From Corallococcus sp. EGB (lineage in GTDB: Bacteria; Myxococcota; Myxococcia; Myxococcales; Myxococcaceae), in assembly GCF_019968905.1 (NCBI RefSeq), contig NZ_CP079946.1, forward strand, positions 3,658,001 to 3,722,000: DNA of 64,000 nucleotides, given 5' to 3'. Made by a program: the position numbers and the translations under genes. The notes under the pieces are model-generated. The model did not search any database, was not told the DNA's origin, and saw only the letters and a program-made list of their open reading frames with translations. Positions 36,274-45,272 of this stretch are shown here, in pieces; positions within the stretch are counted from its first letter, which is position 1; each line of letters starts with the position of its first letter.

Positions 36274-36935
36274 GCCGCCACCGCCCGGCCGTCCTGCAGG
36301 TGCAGCCGCTCCTCGCACAGGCTCAATCCCTGTTCGATGAGGTGCGTGGCCAGCACCACCGTGGTCCCCGCCGCCTTCAATTCCGCGATGACGCGCTCCA
36401 TGTCCCCGATGCCCGCGGGGTCCAGCTCTCCAAAGGGCTCGTCCAACAGCGCCAGGGCGGGGGCCTTCATCAGGAGCCGCGCGATGGCCAGGCGCTTGCG
36501 CATGCCCGCGCTGAAGCCTCGCACCGGGCTGTCCGTGCGGCGCGTCAGGCCCACCCGGTTGAGCAGCGCGTCCGCGACGTCCTGCGGCGCGTCCACGCCC
36601 AGCAGGCGCCCCAGCACCATCAGGTTCTGCTGCGCGGTGAGGTCCTCGTAGAGGAAGCTGGCGTGGGACAGGAGCGCCACGTCGCGGCGCACCGCATCGC
36701 GGTCCCGCACGGCGTCCCGGCCCAGCACCTCCACGCGGCCCGCGGTGGGCCCGAGCGCGGTGGCCACGAGGCGCAGGAGCGTCGTCTTCCCGGAGCCGTT
36801 GTGGCCGGTGAGCAGCAGCGAACGGCCAGCGGGCAGCGCGTAGGTGAGGCGCGCGAGCGCCCACCGACGCCCATAGCGCTTGCTCACGTCGTGGAGGGCG
36901 ATCGCGGGCGCTGATCCAGAGGGGAGAGGGGGCAT
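36270..36935 (-). CDS. ccmA: Heme ABC transporter ATP-binding protein CcmA
   Basis: A 221-residue ABC ATPase. Walker A is G-H-N-G-S-G-K-T-T, the signature is F-S-A-G-M-R-K-R-L, Walker B is A-L-A-L-L-D-E-P-F, and T-H is the H-loop (A-T-H-L-I-E-Q-G-L). It heads the ccm operon. ATG 36935 gives a short N-terminal lead of about 12 residues before the ABC fold; extension to 37196 has no domain content. Confidence 0.93.
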   Translation of the reverse strand: MPPLPSGSAPAIALHDVSKRYGRRWALARLTYALPAGRSLLLTGHNGSGKTTLLRLVATALGPTAGRVEVLGRDAVRDRDAVRRDVALLSHASFLYEDLTAQQNLMVLGRLLGVDAPQDVADALLNRVGLTRRTDSPVRGFSAGMRKRLAIARLLMKAPALALLDEPFGELDPAGIGDMERVIAELKAAGTTVVLATHLIEQGLSLCEERLHLQDGRAVAA

Positions 36936-37267
36936 CGGCGGGCCGTTTCGTAGCCGGAAAACCCGCTGTTCACCAGTGAAACCCCAGGGGCCGGCCGCAC
37001 GAGGACAAGAAGTTTTTACGCCTGCTTCTTCCGCTGCTTTCGCTGCAGGACTGAAAGGTTTTCCCCATGGGGGGGCTCCAGACTGCCCTGGTACCCCCAG
37101 GTACGACTCACATCGGCCCCTGTCTGCCCCTGAAGGCACCGGGTTTCCCCGGGTTACGGAGGATTTCCACCACCTTCCTGCCCTGGCATCCAGCATGCAA
37201 CCACTCGCGCCGGGGTTCGCTCCATAGTGGGGAGCGGGCAGACGGCGAAAACCGCGAGGGAGGCGTG
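36936..37267. other. Divergent upstream region of ccmA and exoL
   Basis: About 330 bp between the two opposite units. It holds the sigma-54-type element at 37184-37199 facing exoL and, presumably, the ccm promoter, which I could not place. No gene seen. Confidence 0.6.
37184..37199 (+). promoter_or_regulatory. Sigma-54-type -24/-12 promoter of exoL-exoP
   Basis: TGGCATCCAGCATGCA has GG and GC 10 nt apart and fits TGGCAYRNNNNTTGCW except at two places. Transcription would start near 37210, about 60 nt before ATG 37268. It mirrors the element before exoA. As I recall, the equivalent M. xanthus operon (MXAN3259) and the exo operon share the activator Nla6. Confidence 0.55.
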
Positions 37268-38593
37268 ATGGCAGGCAGGGTGTTGCGGCGGGCGGCGAAG
37301 GCGGCGGCGGCGGGATTCCTCCACTACAGCGGGGTGCGCAAGGCGATGGCGGCGTACCGCCGTTCCCAGTCGGGGGGGCGGCGCATCCTCATTGTGAGCT
37401 ACCACCGCGTGGTGAGCGATTTCACGGGGGAGCTTCAGCGCTCCATCCCGGGTCTGCTCATCTCCCAGGAGACCTTCCGTCGCCACATGGAAGAGGCGCA
37501 CGCCGCGGGCTTCGAGCTGGCGAGCCTGGGCGACGCGCTGGACGTGATGGCGGGCCGGCGCGCGGCGAAGAAGGACCAGTTCGTGGTGACGTTCGATGAC
37601 GGCTACCGCGACGTGTACCGGTACGCGTACCCGGTGCTGAAGCAGATGGGCGTGCCGGCCATCACCTATCTGCCCACGGCGTTCATCAACACGGACAAGC
37701 GCTTCAACCACGACCGGCTGTTCCACTTGCTGCGCCGCGTGCAGGAGCGCCGGTTCCGTCCGGACTACTCCGCCATGCCCGGCGCGTCGGTGGAACTGCT
37801 GGGGCCCATCCTCTCCGGGCGGAAGACGGCGTCCGCGGCGCTGGACGACTTCATCGGCGAGCACCCGACGCGCGTGCTCACGGGCATCATCGACGCGCTG
37901 GAGCAGCAGCTGGGCGGCGGCTCGGACCTGACGCCCGAGCAGGGCGACGTCATGAACTGGGACGAGGTGCGCCAGATGGCGCGCGACGGCTTCGAGTTCG
38001 GCGCGCACACGCTGGGCCACACGGTGCTGACGCTGGAGCCCACCGCGGTGGTGGAGAAGGAGATCCTGGAGTCCAAGCAGACCATCGAGCGCGAGGTGGG
38101 CATCCAGGTGAAGGACTTCGCGTACTGCAATGGCTGGTACTCGGATGAGATGATCCGCGTGCTCAGCCAGAACGGCTTCCGCTCCGGCGTCACCACGGAG
38201 GACCTGCCCAACCGCGTGGGCGGCGACCCGTTCACCCTCAAGCGCAAGGTGATGTGGGAGAACTTCAGCCTGGGCCTGATGGGGGACTACTCGTCGTCGC
38301 TCACGGTGTGCCAGTTCGACGACTGCTTCGGCTTGCTGGGCATGAGCCATCCGGTGCTGGGCCACCGGCCCCACGTGTTCTCGCAGTCGAGCGGCGCCAA
38401 CGTGCTCGCCCAGCCGCCGGCCATCACGAGCACGGTGCTGGGCAAGGTGACGCCGGTGGACGTCGTGGACGTGACAGCGCAGGTGATCGTGAAGGACCCC
38501 CGGGTTGCCGCGGCGGTGACGGGTGCGCAGGTCGTGGTGGCGCCGAACGTGGCCCTTGCCTCGGAGGCGGCGAAGCCGGAGGAGATCCAGTGA
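37268..38593 (+). CDS. exoL: Polysaccharide deacetylase ExoL
   Basis: A 441-residue NodB-type deacetylase. Its N-terminal part begins near R-I-L-I-V-S-Y-H-R-V-V-S. The metal site includes T-F-D-D-G-Y-R-D and the H-x-x-x-H of G-A-H-T-L-G-H-T, and a third conserved block is D-F-A-Y-C-N-G. It should remove acetyl groups from N-acetyl amino sugars of the coat polymer. The C-terminal 120 residues have no domain I recognise. ATG 37268 follows a purine-rich G-A-G-G-G-A-G-G-C-G stretch. The block exoL-P corresponds in order to the M. xanthus genes I recall as MXAN_3259-3263. Confidence 0.9.
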   Translation: MAGRVLRRAAKAAAAGFLHYSGVRKAMAAYRRSQSGGRRILIVSYHRVVSDFTGELQRSIPGLLISQETFRRHMEEAHAAGFELASLGDALDVMAGRRAAKKDQFVVTFDDGYRDVYRYAYPVLKQMGVPAITYLPTAFINTDKRFNHDRLFHLLRRVQERRFRPDYSAMPGASVELLGPILSGRKTASAALDDFIGEHPTRVLTGIIDALEQQLGGGSDLTPEQGDVMNWDEVRQMARDGFEFGAHTLGHTVLTLEPTAVVEKEILESKQTIEREVGIQVKDFAYCNGWYSDEMIRVLSQNGFRSGVTTEDLPNRVGGDPFTLKRKVMWENFSLGLMGDYSSSLTVCQFDDCFGLLGMSHPVLGHRPHVFSQSSGANVLAQPPAITSTVLGKVTPVDVVDVTAQVIVKDPRVAAAVTGAQVVVAPNVALASEAAKPEEIQ

Positions 38594-40107
38594 GTGCGTC
38601 ACCCAAGCCGGCCGCGGCCCCGTCGTTCCTGGGGCGGGCCGGCCCGTTGGTGTTGGCCCGGTTGTTCACCGCCGGGCTGACGCTGTCCATTCCGCTCGTG
38701 CTGGCCCGGGTGCTGCGCCTGGACGAGTACGGCACCTACTACCAACTGTTCCTCATCGCCACGACGCTGTCGTACGTGCTGCCCTTCGGCGTGGCGCAGA
38801 GCCTCTACTACTTCCTGCCCCGCGCGGAAGCGAAGCGGCCCTACCTGGGGCACGCGCTGCTCTTCGTGACGGGGGCGGGCATCGTGGCCGCGGGCCTGGT
38901 GTGGGCCTTCCTGGGCCACGTGGCCGCCTACTTCAACAACCCGGCGCTGATGGAGCACCGCGCGGCGCTGGCGCTCTACACGGCGCTCTTCCTGGGCGCC
39001 TACCCGCTGGAGATCTCGCTCACCAGCCAGGGGAAGACGAAGGCGTCCGCGGTGGTGTACCTGGCGTCGGACGCGGTGCGCTCGGGCGTGATGGTGGTGC
39101 CGCCGCTGTTGGGCTTCTCCCTGCACGGGATGATGATCGCCGTGGCCTGCTTCGCGGGGCTTCGCTACGTGGCCACGTGGGTGGTGTCGCTGCGCGGCTC
39201 CACCGGTCCGCTGGTGGACTGGAAGCTCTTCAAGGAACAGCTGGTGTACGCGGCGCCCTTTGGCGCGGCCATGTGCCTGGCCATCCCCCAGCAGAACGCG
39301 CACATGTACGCGGTGGCGGGCGTGGTGGCCCCCGCGGTGTACGCGCTCTACCGGGTGGGCTGCTTCCAGCTGCCGGTGGTGGACCTGCTCTACACGCCCA
39401 CCAGTGAGGTGCTGATGGTGCGCCTGGGCGAGCTGGAGCGCGAGGGCCGGCTGGAGGAGGGCGTGGAGGCCTTCCGGGAGGCGGCCGGCAAGCTCGCGTA
39501 CGTGTTCCTGCCCTTCGCGGCGTTCCTCTTCGCGGCGGCGCCGGAGTTCGTGGGGGGCATGTTCGGCCAGAAGTTCCTGCCGGCGGTCCCCATCTTCCGG
39601 GTGAGCGTGCTGGGCGTGATGCTGTCCATCCTGCCCATGGACGGGACGCTGCGGGCCCGGGGCCAGACGCGGGCCATCTTCGCGTCATACCTGGTGAAGG
39701 CAGTGGTGACGGTGCCGCTGCTCTGGGTGGGCGTGAGGCAGTTCGGGATGATGGGCGGCATCGCGTCCTGGGCGCTGGCGGAGATGGTGGGCAAGGGCAT
39801 GCTGCTCATCCGCGTGCCCAGGGCTCTGTCCACGCCCGAGCGGAAGCTGGGACTGCGGGACGTCATCCCATGGCGGGAGCTGGGACAGGCGTCGCTGGCG
39901 GCGGTCGCGGCGGGCGGGAGCATCTTCCTGCTTCGCACCGGCGTGCACGACGCGTGGGTGAACCTGCCCACGGGCTTCCTGTGGCGGGTGCTGCCGCTGG
40001 CGGTGGCGGGGCTGACGTTCGTGGTGGGGTACGTGGTGGGCCTGTATGCGCAGGGCGTTCGCCCGTGGAGCGCACTGCAGTCCCTGCGTCCCCGCCGGGC
40101 GGCCTGA
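38590..40107 (+). CDS. exoM: Wzx-type polysaccharide flippase ExoM
   Basis: A 505-residue polytopic protein of the MOP flippase superfamily (Wzx/RfbX), with about 12-14 hydrophobic segments. The opening motif A-R-L-F-T-A-G-L-T-L-S-I-P-L-V-L-A-R and Y-G-T-Y-Y-Q-L-F fits Wzx. It would flip the lipid-linked repeat unit across the inner membrane. GTG 38590 overlaps the exoL stop as GTGA, with GGAGGAG just upstream. Confidence 0.92.
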   Translation: MSASPKPAAAPSFLGRAGPLVLARLFTAGLTLSIPLVLARVLRLDEYGTYYQLFLIATTLSYVLPFGVAQSLYYFLPRAEAKRPYLGHALLFVTGAGIVAAGLVWAFLGHVAAYFNNPALMEHRAALALYTALFLGAYPLEISLTSQGKTKASAVVYLASDAVRSGVMVVPPLLGFSLHGMMIAVACFAGLRYVATWVVSLRGSTGPLVDWKLFKEQLVYAAPFGAAMCLAIPQQNAHMYAVAGVVAPAVYALYRVGCFQLPVVDLLYTPTSEVLMVRLGELEREGRLEEGVEAFREAAGKLAYVFLPFAAFLFAAAPEFVGGMFGQKFLPAVPIFRVSVLGVMLSILPMDGTLRARGQTRAIFASYLVKAVVTVPLLWVGVRQFGMMGGIASWALAEMVGKGMLLIRVPRALSTPERKLGLRDVIPWRELGQASLAAVAAGGSIFLLRTGVHDAWVNLPTGFLWRVLPLAVAGLTFVVGYVVGLYAQGVRPWSALQSLRPRRAA

Positions 40108-40125
40108 TCCACCGTCGGGTACTGG

Positions 40126-40156
40126 ACGCGTGGGGAGCACTTCCCTCTCCACGCGT
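40126..40156 (+). other. Strong hairpin between exoM and exoN
   Basis: A 12-bp stem: ACGCGTGGGGAG at 40126-40137 pairs with CTCTCCACGCGT at 40145-40156 with one G-U pair and a 7-nt loop. No T-tract follows. It could mark an RNA-processing point or partial terminator inside the operon, since exoN starts only 55 bp later. Confidence 0.5.
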
Positions 40157-40210
40157 GGGTACCTACCTTCCGGGCGTCACGGATTTCGGGTGAGGGCGAG
40201 GAGAGGCGTG

Positions 40211-40741
40211 ATGGGATTCGACGCGATGACGTTGTACCGGCTGGCGCATGGGCTGAAGAAGCGCGGAGTGCCGTTGCTTCCTGCGGTGTTGCGCAAGGCC
40301 ATCTACTACCTGCACAGCTCCTACATCCCCGAGGACGCGCAGCTGGGGGAGGGCACGCAGCTGGGCTACGGCGGCATCGGCGTGGTCATCCACAAGGCGG
40401 CGCAGGTGGGCCGCCACGTCCTCATCTCGCAGCAGGTCACGATTGGCGGACGCTCCGGGCTGGAGGGCGCGCCGGTGATTGGCGACTACGTGCGCATCGG
40501 CGCGGGCGCCAAGGTGCTGGGCAACATCCGCGTGGGCGACTTCGCGGTGATTGGGGCCAACGCGGTGGTGGTGAAGGACGTGCCGGCGGGCGCGGTCGTC
40601 GCGGGCGTGCCCGCGAGGGTCATCCGCCAGGACGCGGACCCGCTCACCACGTACCAGCGCGAGATGGGCCTGTTGCCCACGCGCGCGCCGCCGAAGCTCA
40701 CCCAGGTTCCCCGGCACTCCTCGCAGGCGTCCCTGCGCTAG
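40211..40741 (+). CDS. exoN: Serine O-acetyltransferase-like hexapeptide protein ExoN
   Basis: A 176-residue left-handed beta-helix acetyltransferase resembling serine acetyltransferase. The hexapeptide coils run from H-S-S-Y-I-P-E-D-A-Q-L-G to V-G-D-F-A-V-I-G-A-N-A-V-V, with I-G-A-G-A-K-V-L-G-N-I as an internal repeat. Acceptor is unknown; in a sugar operon an O-acetyltransferase for the polysaccharide is more likely than cysteine synthesis. ATG 40211 has GAGGAGAGG upstream. Confidence 0.88.
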   Translation: MGFDAMTLYRLAHGLKKRGVPLLPAVLRKAIYYLHSSYIPEDAQLGEGTQLGYGGIGVVIHKAAQVGRHVLISQQVTIGGRSGLEGAPVIGDYVRIGAGAKVLGNIRVGDFAVIGANAVVVKDVPAGAVVAGVPARVIRQDADPLTTYQREMGLLPTRAPPKLTQVPRHSSQASLR

Positions 40742-40773
40742 CCACCGGTTCCATGGACAAGGGGGCTTCGTTC

Positions 40774-41835
40774 ATGCGCGTGCTGCTCGTCGGGGACTAT
40801 CCGCCGCCGTACGGGGGCGTGGCCATCCACGTCCGTCAACTCCATCAATTCCTGCGCGACCGCGGGGTCGAGGCGAAGGTGCTCGACATCGGGAAGGGGG
40901 GCCGGCCGGCTCCGGACGTCCTCCCGGTGCACGGCGCCGCCGCCTTCGGCCTGCGGCTCGCGGGGTTCACCTCCGCGGGCTGGACGGTCCACCTGCACAC
41001 CAGCGGCAACAACCCGAAGGCGTGGGTGCTGGCGGCGCTGGTGGGCACGATGCCCGGGCCGCGCTCGCCGCGGGTCATCACGCTGCACTCCGGGTTGATT
41101 CCGGACTACCTGGCGGAGTCGCAGGCCCGGCGCGTGTTCGCGCGCACGGCGCTGGCGGGCTACGCGCGGGTGGTGGCGGTGTCCCCGGCGGTGCGCGACG
41201 CGGTGGTCGCGTGCGGCGTGCCGGAGGAGAGGGTCCTGGTGCATCCGGCCTTCTGTGCCTCCCAGGTGCAGCCGGGGCCGGTGACGCCGGAGGTGGAGGC
41301 CGCGCGGGCCCGGCGCAGTCCGCTGCTCGCGATGGCGCACCACCCGTCGCCCGTGTACGGGCGCATGCAGATGTTCCGCGCGCTGAAGCTCGTGGCGGAG
41401 ACGCATCCGGGCGTGGGGCTGGCGCTCTTCGGCCCGGGCACGCGTTCTGAAGAGTTCATCCGCGACGCGCGCAACCTGGGCGTGGCGGGGCTCTTGGAGG
41501 ACCTGGGCGAATTGGAGCACGCGAAGGCGCTGGGGCTGCTGTCCCGGAGCGACGTCTTCATCCGGCCCACGACGCATGACGGGGACTCGCTGTCCGTGCG
41601 CGAGGCGCTGGCGCTGGGCGTGCCGTGCGTGGCCAGCGACGTGTGCGCGCGGCCGGAGGGCACGCGGTTGTTCAAGGCCGGGGACGAGCGGGCGCTGGCG
41701 CAGGCGGTGCGCGACGCGCTGGCGGCGGGCCCGGCGAAGGTGATGGCCCCGGATGCGGGGCCGGTGATGCTGGACCTGTACGCGGGGCTGCTGCCGTCCG
41801 GCATGTCGGGTGCGGGGACCGTGAACGCGGCGTGA
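40774..41835 (+). CDS. exoO: Glycosyltransferase family 4 protein ExoO
   Basis: A 353-residue GT-B fold enzyme. The N-terminal nucleotide-sugar domain opens with R-V-L-L-V-G-D-Y-P-P-P-Y-G-G, and the C-terminal domain has L-A-L-F-G-P-G-T-R-S, D-V-F-I-R-P-T-T-H-D and S-V-R-E-A-L-A-L-G-V-P with the catalytic-region Glu. It should add a sugar to the lipid-linked repeat. ATG 40774 has AGGGGG about 8 bases before it; ATG 40753 would add 7 residues and lacks a ribosome site. Confidence 0.9.
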   Translation: MRVLLVGDYPPPYGGVAIHVRQLHQFLRDRGVEAKVLDIGKGGRPAPDVLPVHGAAAFGLRLAGFTSAGWTVHLHTSGNNPKAWVLAALVGTMPGPRSPRVITLHSGLIPDYLAESQARRVFARTALAGYARVVAVSPAVRDAVVACGVPEERVLVHPAFCASQVQPGPVTPEVEAARARRSPLLAMAHHPSPVYGRMQMFRALKLVAETHPGVGLALFGPGTRSEEFIRDARNLGVAGLLEDLGELEHAKALGLLSRSDVFIRPTTHDGDSLSVREALALGVPCVASDVCARPEGTRLFKAGDERALAQAVRDALAAGPAKVMAPDAGPVMLDLYAGLLPSGMSGAGTVNAA

Positions 41836-41925
41836 GCGGGCGGGGACGGGGTTGGGGCGCCTGCGTGATGCGGGCGCGCTCCAGGGGCTTTCAGCACGGG
41901 GTTTTGATTTCAGGAGAAGAAGACG

Positions 41926-43128
41926 ATGCGTCGCAGTGAAGAAATGGATTTGTCGAAGCGGGCCCTTCGCGGCCGGGACCTGGTGGTGTTCTCCAACGAC
42001 TGGGATGGGGACCCGCTGTCGAAGGTCCACATCATGCGGATCCTCTCCCGGGACAACCGCGTGCTGTGGGTGAACAGCATCGGCAACCGGGCGCCCAAGG
42101 CGAACGCGCACGACGCGCAGCGGATCATCAAGAAGCTGAAGACGTTCACCCAGGGCATCCGTGAAGTGGAGCCCAACCTGCACGTGCTCGCGCCGCTGGC
42201 GATTCCGTTCTACGGCTCGGAGACGGTGCGCCAGGCGAACCGCCACCTCCTGCGCCTCCAGGTGCTGCGCGCGATGAAGCAGCTGAAGTTCGAGCGCCCC
42301 ATCTCCTGGAGCTTCCTGCCGGCTTCCGCGCCGGTGTCCGGCACGCTGGGCGAGGACTTCGTCGTGTACCACTGCGTGGACGAGTTCTCCGCGTTCAGCG
42401 ACACGAACGGCAAGCACATCGCGGAGCTGGAGGAGCGCCTGTTGCGCCGCGCGGACATGTGCATCACGTCCGCGGAGCGCCTGTATGAGAACAAGAAGCG
42501 CATCAACCCGCGCACGGTGCTGGTGCGCCACGGCACGGACTTCTCGCACTTCGTGAAGGCGTGCGACCCGGCGACGAGGATTCCGGAGGACATCGCGAAG
42601 CTGCCCAGGCCCATCATCGGCTTCTTCGGGCTGGTGGCGGACTGGATTGATCAGGACGCCATCATCGCGTGCGCGAAGGCGCACCCCGAGGGCTCGGTGG
42701 TCATCGTGGGCAAGACGACGCCGGACTGCGACGACAGCCGGCTGCGCGCGGTGCCCAACATCCACATGCTGGGGCGCAAGCCGTACGCGGACCTGCCGGG
42801 CTACAACAAGGCGTTCGACGTGGCGCTCAACCCGTTCGTCATCAACGAGCTGACGCTCAACTCCAACCCGCTGAAGGTGCGCGAGTACCTGGCGTCCGGC
42901 CTGCCGGTGGTGTCGTCCGACCTCCCGGAGGTCCGCAAGGTGGGCCTGTGCCGCATCGCCACCACGCCCGAGGACTACGTGAAGCAGGTCAACGCGGCGC
43001 TGGCGGACAACCCGGGCCCGAACCGGGAGCGCGCGGAGAAGATCTTCCACGAGAGCTGGGAGGCGCGCGTCGCGGAGATCCGCCAGCACGTGGGTGAGGC
43101 GATGCTCGCGGCGGGCAAGAAGCTGTAG
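41926..43128 (+). CDS. exoP: Glycosyltransferase ExoP
   Basis: A 400-residue GT-B glycosyltransferase. It starts with V-V-F-S-N-D-W-D-G-D-P-L-S-K-V-H-I, then H-C-V-D-E-F-S-A-F. The C-terminal domain has I-I-G-F-F-G, M-L-G-R-K-P-Y-A-D-L-P-G and L-K-V-R-E-Y-L-A-S-G-L-P-V-V. It would extend the repeat unit. AGGAGAAG stands before ATG 41926. It is the last gene of the second exo block, 90 bp after exoO. The Wzy polymerase and a further enzyme (exoJ, exoK in M. xanthus) are not in this window. Confidence 0.9.
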   Translation: MRRSEEMDLSKRALRGRDLVVFSNDWDGDPLSKVHIMRILSRDNRVLWVNSIGNRAPKANAHDAQRIIKKLKTFTQGIREVEPNLHVLAPLAIPFYGSETVRQANRHLLRLQVLRAMKQLKFERPISWSFLPASAPVSGTLGEDFVVYHCVDEFSAFSDTNGKHIAELEERLLRRADMCITSAERLYENKKRINPRTVLVRHGTDFSHFVKACDPATRIPEDIAKLPRPIIGFFGLVADWIDQDAIIACAKAHPEGSVVIVGKTTPDCDDSRLRAVPNIHMLGRKPYADLPGYNKAFDVALNPFVINELTLNSNPLKVREYLASGLPVVSSDLPEVRKVGLCRIATTPEDYVKQVNAALADNPGPNRERAEKIFHESWEARVAEIRQHVGEAMLAAGKKL

Positions 43129-43200
43129 GTCCGGTCCGGTACCGGGCGACAAGAGGGCGCGGGTCCGGGGCGTGCGAGCGCGCTCAGGCCCGCGTCTTCG

Positions 43201-44385
43201 TCATTCGCGGGGGGCGTCCGCGCGGCCCGTCACGCGACGCTCCAGGAGGGCGTAGCGGCGCGCGAGGCGGGTGTAGTCCGCGGGGCGGATGGGCGCGCGC
43301 TCCTTCGTGCGCAGGAGGTCGTCCTTCGCGTCCAGGTAGTCGCGCGCGGGCACGCCGCAGGTCTCCTCCAACAGGCGCGCGGCCTCCGCGTCCGGCAGGG
43401 ACGGAGCGATGCCCAGGCGCTCCTGCATCAAGCGGCGCAGGCTGCCGTCGAGCTCCGGCAACAGCTCCGCCTCCACCTTCGCGCGGCGCATGAGCCAGCC
43501 CAGGGAGCGCACGTATTCGCGCGACGAACGGTGGCGTTCCACGCGCACGGGGCGGGGCGCGCCGAAGCGCGTGCCTCGGGAGACGGCGTAGACGAGCCCC
43601 GCGGCGAGGCTCTGGGCAATGAACACCCAGAGGCCCTGGGAGAGGGGCGGGCGCGTGACGACGGCGTGGTGGAACTCGTCGAAGCGCAGGGGCCCCCGCG
43701 CGGCGAGCGCATCCCAGAAGCGCAGGTTGTCGAGCAGCTCCAGGCGCCGGTTCTCCGCGAGGTCCGGGCCCGCGGCGACGTAGACCTCGCCCTGGCCCAG
43801 GCCCCAGCGCCACAGCACGCCCGCGCTGCCCAGGCCCGCGAGCGGCACCGCGTCCTCGTGCTCCATCCGCAGGCTTCGATCCCGTGCCACGCGCAGCAGC
43901 GACAGGTCGCGCAGCGCGCCGGTGGGCAGCCACACGTCCACGCTGACTCCGGAGGGGTCCACCCATTCGGAGGCCAGGCCCTGGTGGTTCGTGCCGGGCA
44001 GGGCGCCGGAGACGATGCGCAGCCACTCCTCCATGCCCGGCTGGTGTTCGCCCAGCACGTGCGGAGACAGGTACACGAGCGTGCCGCCGCTGTGGACGAA
44101 GCGCTCCAGCGCGGCGACCTCCTCCTTCGTGACGGGCTGGGCCTGCGGCGCGGCGATGACCAGCGTGCGGGTGTCCGCGGGGACCGCGTCCAGGGACTTC
44201 GTCTGCGCGCTGACGTTCCGTCCGCGTTCCCGCAGGTAGACGAAGAGGGCCTTGAGCCCCAGGGGCCCCGGGTTCGAGATGGACGGAACGGGCGAGTCCG
44301 GCGGGGCCTCGTGTGAGGCCAGGCCCACCGCCAGCGCCACGGCGATCATCAAGCCCAGGACGACGGCGACGCGCGCGTTCCTCAC
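43201..44385 (-). CDS. DUF4350 family membrane protein
   Basis: A 394-residue protein. An N-terminal membrane helix (A-V-V-L-G-L-M-I-A-V-A-L-A-V-G-L) is followed by a Rossmann-like DUF4350 domain with G-P-L-G-L-K-A-L-F-V-Y-L-R-E-R-G and L-E-R-F-V-H-S-G-G-T-L-V-Y-L-S-P. A second membrane segment is near residue 255 (L-W-V-F-I-A-Q-S-L-A-A-G-L-V-Y). A cytoplasmic tail ends it. In many genomes DUF4350 sits beside a MoxR ATPase and DUF4129/DUF58 proteins. Here the DUF4129 gene precedes it with a 4-bp overlap, but no MoxR is in the window. Confidence 0.88.
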   Translation of the reverse strand: MRNARVAVVLGLMIAVALAVGLASHEAPPDSPVPSISNPGPLGLKALFVYLRERGRNVSAQTKSLDAVPADTRTLVIAAPQAQPVTKEEVAALERFVHSGGTLVYLSPHVLGEHQPGMEEWLRIVSGALPGTNHQGLASEWVDPSGVSVDVWLPTGALRDLSLLRVARDRSLRMEHEDAVPLAGLGSAGVLWRWGLGQGEVYVAAGPDLAENRRLELLDNLRFWDALAARGPLRFDEFHHAVVTRPPLSQGLWVFIAQSLAAGLVYAVSRGTRFGAPRPVRVERHRSSREYVRSLGWLMRRAKVEAELLPELDGSLRRLMQERLGIAPSLPDAEAARLLEETCGVPARDYLDAKDDLLRTKERAPIRPADYTRLARRYALLERRVTGRADAPRE

Positions 44386-45266
44386 GGCCGGCCCTCCGCG
44401 AGCGAGCCGTGCAACTGCTCCACGGACTCCACGAAGCGGGTGGCCTCCTCCCGCGACACGGGCTCCAGCGAATAGAAGGCCCGGTCGTACCAGCAGACCA
44501 GCCGCTCCACCTCGCCCGTGACGCGCGCGGGGGCGCCTCGCGACGGCAGCTCCGCGGCGAGCTCGCGGTTGGTCTTCACGCGGTCCGGCCTTGCCAACCG
44601 GCGCTGCTCCAGCGTGGACAGCAGGCCCAGCAAGCCTTCGCGGATGGCCTCGCGCGCGTCCTCCGTCTCCAGGGCCGTGCGCGCGCGGCCCAGGTGTTCT
44701 CCAGGCGTGTCCAGCTCCAGGGGCGCGGCTTCGCCCTCCACTCCCTGCGCGGTGGCGGCCTTGCGGCTCCGGCGCCAGCGCACCCTCAGCACACCGAACA
44801 GCACCACCGCCAGCGCCACGCCCAGCATCACCGCGCGCGTGGCCACCGCGAAGCCCTGCGCGCCCCGGGACTCGAAGAGTCCTTCCAACCAGCTCTGCAA
44901 TTCGCGCAGCAGGCGCGTCAGCAGGTCGCTGTTGCGCTGACGGGCCCTCGCGAACTCCGGCCGGTCGAGGATGGCGCGCAGCCGCTCCGGCTCACTCGTC
45001 ACCACAGGGGACGCCGTCGGCTCCGCGTCCAGCGCGCACACGGCCTCCAGGTACACGGAGAGCTGCCGGGCCCGCTCCGGCGCCGTCTGTCCGGAGGACC
45101 CGGGCGGCAGGGGCAGGCCGTCCAGCGCCTCCACCAGCCGGTTCACCTCCGCGTTGAAGGCGTCCGGGCGCGAGCGCGCCGTGTCCTCGAGCCGGCGCGA
45201 CACGGCCTCCCGTTCCGCGCAGGGGGGCAGTGCGGCCAGCAGCAGGAGCAGGGGCAGGGCGGGCAC
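44382..45266 (-). CDS. DUF4129 domain membrane protein
   Basis: A 294-residue protein. A signal peptide (P-A-L-P-L-L-L-L-L-A-A-L) opens it, a membrane helix is near residue 155 (V-M-L-G-V-A-L-A-V-V-L-F-G-V-L), and the C-terminal DUF4129 part has A-R-P-D-R-V-K-T-N-R-E-L-A and V-C-W-Y-D-R-A-F-Y. DUF4129 occurs at the end of transglutaminase-like and MoxR-linked proteins. The function is unknown. GTG 45266 is used as start. It is coupled to the DUF4350 gene and follows a membrane protein gene by 6 bp. Confidence 0.85.
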   Translation of the reverse strand: MPALPLLLLLAALPPCAEREAVSRRLEDTARSRPDAFNAEVNRLVEALDGLPLPPGSSGQTAPERARQLSVYLEAVCALDAEPTASPVVTSEPERLRAILDRPEFARARQRNSDLLTRLLRELQSWLEGLFESRGAQGFAVATRAVMLGVALAVVLFGVLRVRWRRSRKAATAQGVEGEAAPLELDTPGEHLGRARTALETEDAREAIREGLLGLLSTLEQRRLARPDRVKTNRELAAELPSRGAPARVTGEVERLVCWYDRAFYSLEPVSREEATRFVESVEQLHGSLAEGRP

Positions 45267-45272
45267 GGGAGC

